Below are positions 1 to 9,605 of a DNA stretch of 64,000 nt, piece by piece (position 1 is the stretch's first letter; each line of letters starts with the position of its first letter). The stretch comes from Rapana venosa (Eukaryota; Mollusca; Gastropoda; Neogastropoda; Muricidae): NCBI GenBank assembly GCA_028751875.1, contig CM054144.1:17334044-17398043 (forward strand). Reading direction: 5' to 3'. The notes under the pieces were generated by a model. The model was not told where the DNA came from. It saw nothing but the letters and a program-made list of their open reading frames with translations, and did no database searches. A program made the translations under genes and the position numbers.

Positions 1-430
1 GATGATATGATGTACAGGAGATACATATTAAATGTGATGTTCGGGTGACCTGTATGATGTATAGGTGATCATTATCGTGATATACAGGTGATGTATGTCA
101 TGCGCAGGTGTGATGCCCAGGTACTTTATGTGAGGTACAGGTAATGTGTGATGTATAGATAGAGTGTGTGATGTATAGGAGATGTATATGATAAACAAGT
201 GATAGGATGTGATGATATATGACGTACAGGTGACAATATATGACGTACATGTGATAATATATGATGTACGGGTGACAACATATGATGCACAGGTAACAAT
301 GTATGATGTAAGGTGATAATGTATGATGTACAGGTGACAATAATTGTATGATGTGCAGGTGACAATATATGATGTGCAGGTAATAATATATGATATACAG
401 GTGATCATGTATGATGTACAGGTGACAACA
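1..430 (+). repeat. Minisatellite, about 19-22-bp units (gatgtacaggtgacaatatat type)
   Basis: Degenerate tandem units built on gatgtacaggtga fill the first 430 bases, inside an intron of the plus-strand gene. Most units carry CAG/GTGA, the same string as the true junction of the exon at 493. Several frames stay open only because of the periodicity. Confidence 0.85.
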
Positions 431-492
431 AGATGGCGTGTGTTTTGTGCAGATGCTGTTCAGAGTTCTAAAGTTGTCAGGTCTTTCTGCAG

Positions 493-588
493 GTGACGTT
501 TGCACGGCTGGGGGTGGGAGGAAACTTTGTCTACACCGTGTGTGGTTCTGGCAATGGAGCGGCTCTTCACCTCCACTTTCAGTCCAGG
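493..588 (+). CDS. Internal exon of an unidentified plus-strand gene
   Basis: A 96-bp open exon, phase 0 at both ends, with a good acceptor (gtctttctgcag) and donor (AGG/gtaaat). It encodes VTFARLGVGGNFVYTVCGSG then NGAALHLHFQSR, a beta-strand-like, Gly-rich stretch. I do not recognise the family. The phase fits the exon at 4791-5201, which supports one transcript unless further exons lie between. The gene's 5' part precedes the window. A minisatellite with a CAG/GTGA core ends about 60 bp upstream. Confidence 0.5.
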
Positions 589-659
589 GTAAATACGCTT
601 CAGTTCCACTTTAGCAAAGATAAGGAAAACATTTTACAGAGAGGATGCACTCGGGAGGT

Positions 660-745
660 CATGTCAAGTCAAGTCAAATTATTATTTCCAGATGGTACAT
701 TGAATAAGCAATACATTTGCTTTTTTTCCCATCATGCCATCTATC
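660..745 (+). repeat. Dispersed repeat copy (tttccagatggtacattgaataagcaat type)
   Basis: About 85% similar to 30612-30690, and more weakly to 45640-45735 on the minus strand. Each copy ends in a simple repeat ((ATCT)n or (GT)n). The LINE fragment 748-2608 starts immediately beside this copy. Confidence 0.6.
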
Positions 746-747
746 TA

Positions 748-2608
748 TCTATCTGTCCCGTAGTCTGACGACCGTGGGGGCACCCTCAAAGACTCAACAG
801 CCAGTTCCCTCCACTCCTCCCTCTGTTCTGCCTTTCTCAGGGTTTTGTTGAGTTCTAGGCCTGTCCATTCGCTGATGTTATCCTCCCAGCTCTTCCTTGG
901 TCTGCCTCTTCTTCTTTCTCCTTGGACAGTGCCTTGTAAAATTGTCTTTGCAAGTCCTTTGGATCTTGTGACAAGCCCATACCATTTAAGTTTACGCTTT
1001 TTCACGATCGTTAGAAGGTTCTCATAGGGTGCTGGATTCTGTTATGCACGCTTTCGTTGCTTATGTGGTCTTTGTAGGAGATGCCAAGGAGTCTCCGAAA
1101 GCATCTCATCTCCACCGCCTGTACTCTTCTCTCCAAATCTGCAGTCAGGGTCCATGATTCACAGGCATACAGAAATACGAATATGACAAGGGAGCGCATT
1201 AGTCTGATCTTGGAGATAAGTGAGATATTCTTATCTCTCCAGATGGTGTTTAGTTTTGACAGTGCTGTTATTGTCTGTGCAGTCCTGCATACTACTTCTG
1301 GCTTGGATCCCTGGTCTGATACAATGGCTCCCAGATACTTGAAGCTTTGAACTGTTTCCAGCTTCTGGTAATTAACCCTGATATCAATGCTAATGCCGTT
1401 GGTGTTATTAGTCATCAGTTTGGTCTTCTCTGCACTGATTTCCATGCCGTATGTTTTGGAGGCCTTATTCAGGTGTTCTGTTAGGCTGGCAAGCTCTTTT
1501 CTGATCCTGCTATTCCATCAATGTCATCTGCGAAGCGGAGGTTTGTGATCGTTCTGCCACCAATGCTGACTGATCCTTCATGATGTTCCAGTGCATCAGC
1601 CATGATTCTCTCAAGGAAGATGTTGAAAAGAGTGGGTGAGAGTAGACAGCCCTGCCTTACTCCAACTGTTTTCGAAACCATTCTCCAATGTTGTTGTTGT
1701 AGTACACTGCACTGGTGGCCTCGCTGTACAGCTGTTTGATGACTCTGATCAGGTTTGCATTGATGCTGTACAAATTCATGGTTGCCCACAAAGCTGCATG
1801 CCACACCCTGTCAAATGCCTTCTTAAAATCGATAAATACATGGTAAAGGTCTTGTTGATGTTGAAGGTACCGCTCACATAGTATTCTGAGGTTGAATATC
1901 TGTTCTGTTGTGCTGCGCCCTGCTCTGAAACCTGCTTGTTCCTCAGCAATGATGGTCTCTGCTTGTGGCTTCAGTCTATTCAATATTATCTGCAGCATGA
2001 CCTTGCTTGGGTGGCATATGAGGCTGATTGTGCGGTAATTATGGCATTGTTGTAGATTTCCTTTCTTGGGGAGGGTGATGATGAGTGACTGTGTCCATGG
2101 TGTTGGCCATTTTCCTGTCTGCCAGATCTTGTTGCAGATTCTTAGTAGGGCGCTGATCATGGCTTCCCCTCCAGCTTGAACCAACTAAGCTGGAATGTTG
2201 TCAGCCCCTGCTGACTTCCCCTTTTTCAGCGATCTGACTGCTGTTTCCACTTCTTCTCGGAGGATAGGGTGACTGTCTGTGTCTTTGCTTGCGGGTACAT
2301 TAAGGACTTCTGGATCTCCTGCGGTTCTATAGTTATACAGGTCGGAGCAGTATTCTGTCCATCTGTTCAGAATATCCTGGTCGTCAGTGAGGCACTTCCC
2401 ATTTTTGTCTTGGATTGTTAAACCATTTCCCTGTTTTGTGCTAGTCAGGTCTTTCACCAGCTGATATGCTTTCTTGCTATTGTTTTTCTTGATGTTCTCT
2501 TCAATGTCTTGACACTGTTCACCGATCCATTTCTCTTTTGCCTCCGTCATGGACTTCCTGATTCTTTTGTTGACTGCCCTATATTGTTCTGCTCTTTCAT
2601 CTATCTAG
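748..2608 (-). mobile_element. 5'-truncated non-LTR retrotransposon, reverse transcriptase remnant
   Basis: Broken minus-strand frames cover the RT domain from the KGKSAGADNIPAE region through KAFDRVWH, GVRQGCLLSPTLFN and the catalytic FADD (1523-1534). The thumb and C-terminal part follow, with YLGAIVSDQG and GRPRKSWEDN. There is an in-frame stop at 2185-2187 and frame changes near 1650-1800 and 1450-1480. No endonuclease domain is present, so the copy is truncated at about 2608. The C-terminal RRRGRPRKSWEDNISEWTG type is common in endonuclease-reverse transcriptases of marine invertebrates. I do not assign a clade. Dead copy. Confidence 0.92.
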
Positions 2609-2711
2609 GAACAAAAAAACCGTGATCAATATTATCTAACTACATTATTACCATTACCAATAATAATAAGACTATCTCCATAAGAAAAATAGAAATGGAA
2701 AAAAAAGAAAG

Positions 2712-2715
<4 letters not shown>

Positions 2716-2760
<45 letters not shown>

Positions 2761-2957
2761 ACACCACACGTACATGCGCGCGCACACACTCACACGCGAC
2801 CAAAAACAAAAAAACCCATCAATAACGAAAATGGACCCTGCTCTCCCCCCTCCCCCCCTAAAAAGAAAAAGACCCTGCATAACTCGTACACACATACACG
2901 CGCGCGCGCGCGCCACACACACACACACAACACACACACACACAACACACACACACA

Positions 2958-3012
<55 letters not shown>
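2716..3012. repeat. (CA)n with (CG)n interruptions
   Basis: Two long CA tracts (2716-2758 and about 2916-3017) around a short A/C-rich unique stretch. Long frames here are periodicity artefacts. Confidence 0.95.
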
Positions 3013-3021
<9 letters not shown>

Positions 3022-3250
3022 CCAGACCTCCTCTATGGTTCTGAAATTTGGGGTTTTCAGCAGTATCATGATATTGAAAATATACAGGTAAAAATTTGCA
3101 AAATGGTCCTGGGGGTTGGCAGAGATGTTAAAAATAATATTTGCCTTGGCGATTGTGGTAGATATCCCATTTTTGTTGACACTGTTACCAGAGTAATCAA
3201 ATATTGGCTAAAAATTTTGGATATGCCTGATCATAGATATCCCAGACAAT
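3013..3250 (+). mobile_element. LINE reverse-transcriptase C-terminal fragment
   Basis: Encodes KPDLLYGSEIWGF, then a CKMVLGVGRDVKNN stretch and YWLKILDMPDHRYPRQCY. This is the thumb/C-terminal region of a second LINE type (YGxExWGF...ALGELGRxP...YWLKIL pattern). It is embedded between CA tracts on both sides and runs opposite to the LINE at 748-2608. Confidence 0.75.
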
Positions 3251-3400
3251 GCTACACACACACACACACACAACACACACACACACACAACACACTAACA
3301 CACAACACACCACTAACACAAACATGCGCACATGCAACGCAATATAACCCAACCCAACCCAACCCAACCCAACCCAACACACACACACATTCATACACAT
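3251..3400. repeat. (CA)n and (AACCC)n microsatellites
   Basis: CA tracts at 3255-3312, then (AACCC) units at about 3346-3378, then CA again. Confidence 0.9.
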
Positions 3401-3541
3401 ACTCAAGAACGTACACGCGCACATTTGTACTCACTTAGATTTGGATTACAAGAAAATGAGAGAAAAAAAGGAACATATAAAACAAAATATATTAGGTTAC
3501 AATATTACCCATTTCAGTGTGTGTGTGTGTGTGTGTGTGTG

Positions 3542-3770
3542 TGATTTATTTTATTTATTCTTTTATATCGAGGATGATGGAATAAGTACTCATGTGTTTT
3601 CTTATATCCAGTCCCCGTGTGTATGCGGTTTTGTAAATTTTGTCATCTGTTTCCACCGGCACACAATGGCCTACTCTTCCGAAAAGCGGAACAGGATTTA
3701 ACGTGTGCGCAAGATGTTCTGCATGCGTTCGAACACGGGGCCTCGGTGTGTAGTCTCATCCAAGGACTTG
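3542..3770 (-). mobile_element. tRNA-derived SINE, family 1, copy without head
   Basis: Body and tail of the family found complete at 4115-4468. It is cut at its 5' end by a (GT)n tract at 3770-3793. Shares the cggcacacaatggcctactc and gtgcgcaagatgttctgca blocks. Confidence 0.85.
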
Positions 3771-3859
3771 TGTGTGTGTGTGTGTGTGTGTGGTGTTCTT
3801 GTATGGCTTCATTCCTTGACAACTGATCGATAAAAATGTTTTTCTTTGATTTTTGTGAC

Positions 3860-3935
3860 TCTCTGCCAGGTTTACTGATGGTGAGATTTTGCGTATGCGA
3901 CCCTTTTTCACCCATCATTAAGGTATCCCATTCCG
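3860..3935 (-). repeat. Dispersed repeat B copy (partial)
   Basis: Matches the reverse complement of the B consensus (gcatatgcaaaatctcaccattggtgaacc) and its upstream part. The palindromic end is missing. Confidence 0.55.
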
Positions 3936-3953
3936 GCTTGGGTGTCATCATCA

Positions 3954-4100
3954 TTAACCATTACACCCAGTGGTGTGTAGGGCAGCAACAAAGCGCTCCC
4001 ACTCCTGTCTATCCTGGGCTAACCTAGTCACTGATCCCCAAGAATGCTGCATGGCCTTCATCTCACTTTCTACAGTCCTCCTCCACGTTGCTTTTGGTCG
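3954..4100 (-). mobile_element. LINE 3'-end fragment (last 48 codons and stop of an RT ORF)
   Basis: An uninterrupted minus-strand frame reads RPKATWRRTVESEMKAMQHS, then WGSVTRLAQDRQEWERFVAA and LHTTGCNG, ending TAA at 3954-3956. RPKxTWRRTVE...AQDRxxWxxFVAAL is the standard C-terminus of many invertebrate LINEs. The following ATG/ATC trinucleotides may be the element's 3' tail. Confidence 0.85.
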
Positions 4101-4114
4101 GCTTGGATGTGTTA

Positions 4115-4468
4115 TGCATGTATGTATTTATTCTTTATATCAAGGATAATGGAATGAGCACTCATGTGCATTTTTTTTACATCCAGTCCCCGTGTCTATG
4201 CGGTTTTGTATTTTGTCATCTGTTCCCACCGGCACACAATGGCCTACTCTTTCGAAAAACGGAACATGATTTAACCTGTGCGCAAGATCTTCTGCGTGCG
4301 TTCGCACACGGGGCCTTGGTTTATAGTCTCATCCAAAGAACTTTTGGGGAGAGTGGAGTCTGTACTGATGTTCACTCCTGGGGAAAATATCCCCTTGAAC
4401 GGGATTCGAACCGGAACTGTCAGATAGGGAGCACAATGTTCTAACCACTAGGCTATCCCGCCCCCTCT
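4115..4468 (-). mobile_element. tRNA-derived SINE, family 1, full-length copy
   Basis: On the minus strand the head has an exact A-box, TAGCCTAGTGG (4445-4455), and a B-box, GGTTCGAATCC (4402-4412), spaced as in a tRNA promoter. A body and an AT-rich tail (cctt-gatataaagaataaa) follow. This is the reference copy for the family in this window. It lies in an intron of the plus-strand gene, in the opposite orientation. Confidence 0.93.
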
Positions 4469-4790
4469 GTGTGTGTGTGTGTGTGTGCGCGCGCGCGTGC
4501 GTGCATGCGTGTGCGCGCGCTACGTTTGTGCACATGCATGTAGCTTTATGCTGAACAGTCATACTTTGGGTTTTTTTTTGTTTGTTTGTCCTTTTAATAT
4601 TGTGCTATGGGTTCACATTTTACCCACACTAAAGCTACAGTAATTAATTTCCAGTTACGACTTAAAAACAACAACAACCCCCCCCAAAAAAAAAAACCCC
4701 ACAACAACAACAACAAACAACCCACCAAAATCCCAGTTAGGAGTGAAGGACGACTCTACTCTGATTTGTTCATTCTCTTTCTGCTGGCAG

Positions 4791-5201
4791 TTCCCAGTGG
4801 TTCACACCACCCCTAGTCTGGAAGACATCACTCCCACCCCAGAGGATGCAACACCCACTCCCCTACCTTGCCGGATCAAACCTACCCCAGAAGCTGTCGA
4901 TGAGGGCTCCAATAATAGAGGCTCCAATAAAGACTCGCATAGAGACTCGCATAGAGACTCCAATAAAGACTCCAATAAAGACTCCAATAGAGGCTCCAAT
5001 AGAGACTCCAATAAAGGCTCCAATAAAGACTCGAATAAAGACTCGCATAGAGACTCCAATAAAGACTCGAATAAAGGCTCCAATAAAGGCTCCAATAAAG
5101 GCTCCAATAAAGACCCAAACAATCGCTCAGGCCAAATGACCCCTGAACCCGAACCGGCTGCAGCAGACCAGACGATCCCTGGCCAAACTCCAGCGGCTTG
5201 A
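4791..5201 (+). CDS. Terminal exon of the same plus-strand gene, with a tetrapeptide array
   Basis: Opens in phase 0 after the acceptor ctgctggcag and reads FPVVHTTPSLEDITPTPEDA then TPTPLPCRIKPTPEAVDEG, a Pro/Thr-rich segment. It continues into a 16-unit Ser-Asn/His-Lys/Arg-Asp/Gly array (4923-5114) and a Pro/Glu-rich tail ending PGQTPAA and TGA at 5199-5201. The tail looks disordered and charge-balanced. Family and function are unknown. Coding status rests on splice sites, compatible phase and an open frame. A repeat whose length is a multiple of three tends to stay open, so the frame alone is weak evidence. Confidence 0.45.
   Translation, partial: FPVVHTTPSLEDITPTPEDATPTPLPCRIKPTPEAVDEGSNNRGSNKDSHRDSHRDSNKDSNKDSNRGSNRDSNKGSNKDSNKDSHRDSNKDSNKGSNKGSNKGSNKDPNNRSGQMTPEPEPAAADQTIPGQTPAA
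4923..5114 (+). repeat. 12-bp coding minisatellite, 16 units
   Basis: Units of the type tcc-aat-aaa-gac, in frame with the exon above, encode SNKD, SHRD, SNRG, SNRD and SNKG. Differences between units are mostly single substitutions, and none breaks the 12-bp register. Confidence 0.85.
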
Positions 5202-5820
5202 TGAGTTTGGTTTCTGCTCTTATACTGGCTGGCAACATTTTGCCTCTGTACTTCTATAAAGAAGTACACAATGTACACAATTTCTTTTCCCCAGGAATAT
5301 CACCAGAATAGACTGATTGCTCTTATACTTTAGGTCAGTGATTCAAATAGTTGTGTTTTAGATCTAATTTATTTGGACATTGGGGGCAATTTTTCATAAT
5401 GATTTGTCTATGGGCGTCAGATGAAGTGGCTGATTCATACTATTATCCTTTGTTACTATGTAACTCTTAATCCTTATCTATCACGCTATTTATTCACTCT
5501 TCATAATAGATATCTGTGTTTAAATGGGTAGGTCATTGCTTTCTTTACTGGCATTCTATGGTAGACTATGGTAAACTGCCCACTCTTAATTAGCTATAGT
5601 AGTCTTTATTCATAATATCCCTCACAGGCAGATGATGATATGGTGTTCCAGCTCTGTAACATTTATCAGAAGTTGGTAGGCATGCGTTCTTGACATGTTG
5701 CTCATGCATCACATGCCATTGCTGACCTTCCTCACGACCGCTGCGCCGTTTCGGTAAGTGGCATGGTTCTAGAATGCCTGCCACAGACTGAAAATACGTG
5801 TTTATGTGTAAAAATATATC

Positions 5821-5826
5821 ATTAAA
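5821..5826 (+). terminator. Candidate poly(A) signal (ATTAAA) of the plus-strand gene
   Basis: ATTAAA about 620 bp after the TGA at 5201. 5202-5940 otherwise holds no gene or repeat that I can see. Weak, position-based call. Confidence 0.2.
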
Positions 5827-5942
5827 CAAGAGCAAAAGCCAAGTGTCTTTTTTGTATCATTCAGGTGCGAGTGATGTGCATGTATGCCAATGTGTGTGCA
5901 TTAAGTGAGTGTGTGTGTGTGAACTATTGTTGTATCCATTGT

Positions 5943-5961
5943 GACACACACACACACACAC

Positions 5962-6023
<62 letters not shown>
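5943..6023. repeat. (CA)n-(TA)n compound microsatellite
   Basis: CA at 5943-5964 running into about 58 bp of pure TA. Confidence 0.97.
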
Positions 6024-6027
<4 letters not shown>

Positions 6028-6108
6028 TATGTTTATTACAATTATAAAAGCAATATTATGCACAACGTAAGTACAGGATGTCCCTGATCTAACACATAGT
6101 GAAAGCAG

Positions 6109-6300
6109 CCATGATCTTAGTAAAACGGTACTATAAGTGACAGGCATAGTCCCATGATCTTGTAAAACTTACTATAAGTGACAGGCATAGTCCCATGATC
6201 TTGTAAAACTTACTATAAGTGACAGGCATAGTCCCATGATCTTGTAAAACTTACTATAAGTGACAGGCATAGTCCCATGATCTTGTAAAACTTACTATAT
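6109..6300. repeat. 42-bp tandem repeat, about 4.5 copies
   Basis: Units of the type catgatcttgtaaaacttac + tataagtgacaggcatagtccc. The first copy is the most diverged; the rest are almost identical, which suggests recent amplification. Confidence 0.95.
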
Positions 6301-9300
6301 GAGTTTGCTGAGGGCAGCACAGAAGACACTTGCACTGTGTGTTGTCAACTCTGTGTCCAGAGACTGCTGCATTCTGTGTAGCCCATGTAGCAGGGTAAAT
6401 CTTCAGTCTTGATGGCTCATGCTGCTGTCAGTGATAGCAGAAGGTGACAGTGAACTGGAATTTGAGCTTCTCTCTTACCAAGAGCTACTGCAACTACAGA
6501 TAAAGCCAAATCATACACAAGACCAGCTGCTTGGCTGCCTGAAGTTATATACAGATACACTTTTACCTCTCTCTCTCTCTTCCTTCATTCATGGTCAGTC
6601 TACAATCACTGCAAACAAGAATGTATGTGGTTGGGGTGACAACAGCACTTGAGTCTGTCTGTATGTCATGGGTAGGAGTTTCAGAGATCTCTGTGCAAGC
6701 TACGTGAAGGATGCTTGCGAGAAGCCTTTCACAGGTAGGCAGAAACACCCACTCTAGTTTGCCACCATCATCAAACCAAAACGACTGTCAGCTTCATATT
6801 TTATTCTTATATATCACAACTGATAATGAGTACATAAAAAGTGACTTGACAGACATTCTGCAGTGTCCAGTATCTATGCAATAACAACACAACCAATGAA
6901 TGAATCAAAACAAAACAACAGCAAACAAGTGACAAGCTCAGGCAAGCTAAGTTACAATCCAACCTAAGGAAACCATTCTGTAGATATCATTCTCAGAAAT
7001 AACACAATTTCTTAAAAAGTTTATCATTTACATCTCCACCAAATGAAAGCAATACATTCTGTTTGTACTTTACCAATATCCATACGCTCTCCCCCATGCA
7101 GATATATATATATGTATGTTTATATCATATAATGCATCCAACTTACATGCTCACAGGTCTATGTTGAGTAACAAATCCAGATATAATGATTCTGACCTTT
7201 TAATGCCAGCCTGCCTCAACGCATGCTGAGTACATATTACAATCCATGCATCTGAAATTCGATCATATCCACCACTTGCAGAAACTGAAAAAGTGGAAAT
7301 AAACCATTCATTCAGTGTGTCAAAACCCAACCCCTTAACAGTACTTTCACAGTCAGTTCTTGTCAAACTGATCAAAAACCAACAACGAATGCAACCTGTA
7401 CTGGATGATGAAGTTCAGTGCTTTCATGGGGCATCTCGCTCATAAGTGCAAAAATATTAAACTATGATACAGTTAGTATAACAACAGTTAAGTCAAATGA
7501 GTGAACGTGAATGTATGCTCAAAATGACCCAAGCTACACAGACAAAAGTCTGAAATTTACAGCTGACATAAATCTAACCCAGATTATGAGAATAAAATGT
7601 AATGATGTAAACCTCTATCTAGTTCAAATACACACCAAAATCAAGGGGAATACTTGATCTACTTTTAGTCTGTGTAATAAGACTGTATCCCCCAACTTGT
7701 TTGTGAAGTCACAACCTAAATGTTTTAAACCAAGCCATCGCGTACACACATCCATCACCAGAATACATGGACTGGAAAATGAGCCACTCTGCACATTTAC
7801 TGCAAGGGGTGCTCAAAAATAGGCTTCTTCTGAACATACACCAATCGCTGTGCACTCACCTCACCTCATATCAGCATCAACAAAGCTAACAGTCTGAAAT
7901 TGAATCAATATCAATCTATATCAAAATATTGCATTTTATCTCTACATCATACATGCCCTAGGCTAAATAACGAACATCCAAGAAAATCCACATTGTGCTC
8001 TCTCATAAACACAACTCATGCCACATCAGAAGAAAATTTGTTTTTAATCCACATTCAATTGTTTCCATCCAAATAATAATAATCAGATTAAAAGAAACTC
8101 TGGCTACCTGAAGCTCTGCTAGAACTCATGCAATAATTACATTTGTGTGCAACACCAGGTTACAGTATAGAAAAATCACATGAAAAAGAAAGAAATGAAA
8201 ATGGTACATGTCTTCACAATGACAATTTAGAACCACCATAAACATTTCAAATCTAGCACAACACACAACAACAGGAATGTATAAGAACACAATACCTGAT
8301 CTGAACTTAGCAAGCACCACACACATTATACGCCAACTGTTTCATCATACAGGAGTTAGCATTGCAATCAGGCTGTGGGCGGTTTATTTCGTCATTAGTT
8401 CCTTCACATTGTATTCATTATTATTTTTTATTGAGCACTGTTGCTTGTGTCTCACACAAAATAATTGATTAATGAAGTTTTGCTTTCTTGCAGATTTTGG
8501 CTAACCTTGAAAACTGTGTACACAGAACTTATTACAACCATGTTCACAATCCATGAAGGAGAAAGTACTAAAAGAATTTCGCTTTTCTTCTTTGGAATGA
8601 GAACCAGAACACAGGTTTTTGTTGCAGAGAAAGGCAGAAAACGGAATACTGTTTACAGAAAAGAGAACAACGGAGAAGCAGGAAGCAAAGTACCTTTCAG
8701 AAAGAAAACCCCCACTTAAAACAAGCAGAGAAACAAACAAATGCTGCCCCTGCTCCCCCCCCCCCTCCACCCACCCACCCAATTAAAGTCAAATGTGACA
8801 TCAAAGTTTTTGTTTGTTTGTTTCAGTGGAAGGCAAAACAGATTCACCAACAACACTGTTGTCAAAAACAAGGCAAAACATTTCCTGGACACAGTGTTTA
8901 CAATGTTGGGCCAAAGACTCATATATAGCATGTCTTTTGCATAAGAGAAAACAAGACTTTTTTTTTTTTTCTTACATACTACATGTGATGAAGAAGCATC
9001 CCATGTTCATTACCAGTAGGTTTGCATGGCAGTCTGATGTACAGGAATGTTTGTGTAGAGCACTGTTAAAGGGCAGAGACTGTTCCACTGGCGATGTTTA
9101 CAGGGAGAACAGCTTGTTCTGAATGGGTAGATGTTTATCAATATCCAGATTTGAGCCCCAACTGAAGACTCTTTATCAAGGAAAACCAGGAGGCCCTACA
9201 CAGAAATTCAGTTACAGGTACACTGTGGTGAAAGCTACTTCTTCCTGAAGAAATGATGATATAGTCCCGTCTTCTTCTGTCAAAGCACAAAAACATTATA

Positions 9301-9350
9301 AAAATATGTTTAGCAACATGCTTAACTTCCTATATTAGATCATTTATGTT
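6301..9350. other. AT-rich sequence without recognisable gene or repeat
   Basis: No supported coding exon on either strand. Short open frames here lack splice sites, codon bias or similarity that I recognise. It may belong to the intergenic space between the two convergent genes. Confidence 0.5.
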
Positions 9351-9351
9351 C

Positions 9352-9605
9352 CTTGGCTAGAGCTCTGAGGTTCACAATGTGTGCACAAGATGTTTTGTGT
9401 GCATTTGCACATGGGGATTTGGCTTACAGTCTCATCTGAAGGATGTTCAGGGGGGGGGGGGGGGAGATGGAGTCAGTACTGATGTTACCTTCAGCAGAAA
9501 AAAATCCCTTGGACAGGTGTATCAGTGATAGCTCAAACCCAGGCTTGATGATGAGCCATCAAATTGCCAGCACAATGCTCTAACCATCAGGCTATCTCCC
9601 CCCCA
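9352..9605 (-). mobile_element. tRNA-derived SINE, family 1, with a repeat B edge
   Basis: Body blocks gtgtgcacaagatgtt and cagtctcatctgaagg, then a decayed head (gctctaaccatcaggctatc). A G14 run is inserted. At its 3' end it is fused directly to the palindromic end of repeat B (ccttggctagagctctgagg). Confidence 0.85.

Noticed and set aside
3346..3378. Interstitial telomere repeat from (AACCC)n
   Set aside because: The unit is a pentamer, not the TTAGGG/CCCTAA hexamer, and it lies inside CA microsatellites.
4115..4468. A genuine tRNA gene
   Set aside because: A- and B-boxes are present, but there is no complete cloverleaf or acceptor stem and the sequence continues into a SINE body and AT-rich tail.
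4802..5278. Minus-strand 158-codon Leu/Ser/Glu-rich frame opposite the tetrapeptide array
   Set aside because: Its openness follows from the 12-bp repeat, and there are no splice or start features; the plus-strand reading has an acceptor and compatible phase.
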